Positions 5,870 to 6,084 of a DNA stretch of 6,084 bases are shown here, piece by piece (position 1 is the first letter of the stretch; every line of letters starts with the position of its first letter). This DNA comes from Prevotellaceae bacterium. Lineage in GTDB: Bacteria; Bacteroidota; Bacteroidia; Bacteroidales; UBA932. The stretch is taken from positions 1-6,084 of the forward strand of contig JAIRLF010000066.1 of assembly GCA_031259655.1 (NCBI GenBank), given 5' to 3'. Below the pieces are notes generated by a model. That model was not told the origin of the DNA and searched no databases. It saw only the letters and a list, made by a program, of their open reading frames with translations. Both the position numbers and the translations under genes were made by a program.

Positions 5870-5978
5870 TTATTCCTTTTAACGGATTTTGGTACAGGAT
5901 AATTCAGACACACAGGGGTTAAGGTTAAAAATAGTCCAATTTGTAGCAACTAATATTTTTGATAAAAAATCTTATGAT

Positions 5979-6009
5979 TTTGTAATTAGAAAAATAAGTT
6001 GTACCTTTG
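5979..6009 (+). promoter_or_regulatory. Consensus Bacteroidota promoter for the ORF starting at 6031
   Basis: TTTG at 5979-5982, a 19-nt spacer and TACCTTTG at 6002-6009 match the TTTG-N19-TAnnTTTG consensus exactly in sequence and spacing. The predicted transcription start is near 6015, giving a leader of only about 15 nt before the ATG at 6031. It is the best-formed promoter in the window. Confidence 0.7.
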
Positions 6010-6030
6010 TAGCCAATAAATATAAGGAAT

Positions 6031-6084
6031 ATGTATATACAACGTAATGTAACTCGCATAAAAGGAAGGGAATACAGAGCAACA
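6031..6084 (+). CDS. N-terminus of a probable transposase (IS1634/IS4-like), cut by window edge
   Basis: An ATG at 6031 opens a frame of 18 codons, MYIQRNVTRIKGREYRAT, that continues past the right edge. Transposases of the IS1634 group (DDE, related to IS4) commonly begin with M-[FY]-[IL]-[RK]... followed by a basic K-G-[KR]-x-Y strand, which this resembles. The consensus promoter just upstream shows that it is a gene start rather than an internal fragment. AATATAAGGAAT before the start includes a weak AAGGA Shine-Dalgarno-like element 3 nt from the ATG. The catalytic DDE residues are outside the window. If it is a transposase, the left end of the element should lie within about 150 bp upstream, but I could not identify a terminal repeat without the right end. 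Too short for a firm call. Confidence 0.4.
   Translation, partial: MYIQRNVTRIKGREYRAT

Larger units (their letters stand above)
5479..6030. other. Gene-poor junction downstream of folK
   Basis: This stretch of about 550 bp carries no convincing gene. From left to right it holds the second copy of the folK 3' end (to 5537), an IS3-like terminal sequence (5546-5565), a small inverted repeat AGTTC/GAACT (5588-5604), a long loose stem TGGGAA/TTCCCA with inner AGAAC/GTTCT (5698-5774), a coding-like fragment (5759-5869, minus strand), and the promoter for the ORF at 6031. No intrinsic terminator with a G/C stem and T-run was found for the folK operon. Confidence 0.65.

Overview
The window looks like chromosomal DNA from a member of the Bacteroidota, most likely order Bacteroidales. 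Three things point there. GldD and GldE homologues sit side by side, and this pair is typical of the phylum. Promoter elements match the phylum-specific pattern TTTG, about 19-20 nt, TAnnTTTG, instead of the E. coli -35/-10 boxes. Starts lack Shine-Dalgarno sequences and are preceded by A/T-rich leaders. Coding DNA is moderately AT-rich, while one intergenic stretch is extremely AT-rich.

Layout: two divergent operons share one long intergenic region. On the minus strand, reading right to left, are gldE (1902-685), gldD (670-92) and the first 29 codons of a probable 4'-phosphopantetheinyl transferase (88-1, cut by the window edge). They are packed with 3-14 nt gaps. On the plus strand are aroB (2507-3544), dgt (3567-4976) and folK (4990-5478), with 22 and 13 nt gaps and no obvious internal promoter. 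Between the operons, 1903-2506 holds a gldE -7 element, an aroB -7 element preceded by three 11-bp tandem repeats, an orphan consensus promoter facing aroB, and about 360 bp of roughly 14% G+C DNA with palindromes.

Downstream of folK, 5479-6030 is a gene-poor junction. It holds a partial duplication of the folK 3' end, a sequence resembling an IS3-family terminal repeat, and a short stretch that reads like a decayed reading frame. It ends with a perfect Bacteroidota promoter driving an ORF that starts at 6031 and runs off the window, probably a transposase. It looks like a site of past and present insertion events.

How the genes fit: gldE and gldD encode an inner-membrane CBS/CorC-like protein and a lipoprotein of the gliding/type IX secretion group, although no other gld, spr or por gene is in view. 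aroB feeds the shikimate pathway to chorismate, which supplies p-aminobenzoate. folK makes the pterin pyrophosphate that is joined to p-aminobenzoate in folate synthesis. dgt cleaves dGTP. The plus operon is therefore loosely themed on aromatic/folate and guanine-nucleotide metabolism; the co-regulation is inferred. I found no clearly new multi-gene system. The most interesting material is non-coding: the AT-rich intergenic region with its orphan promoter, and the mosaic junction after folK.
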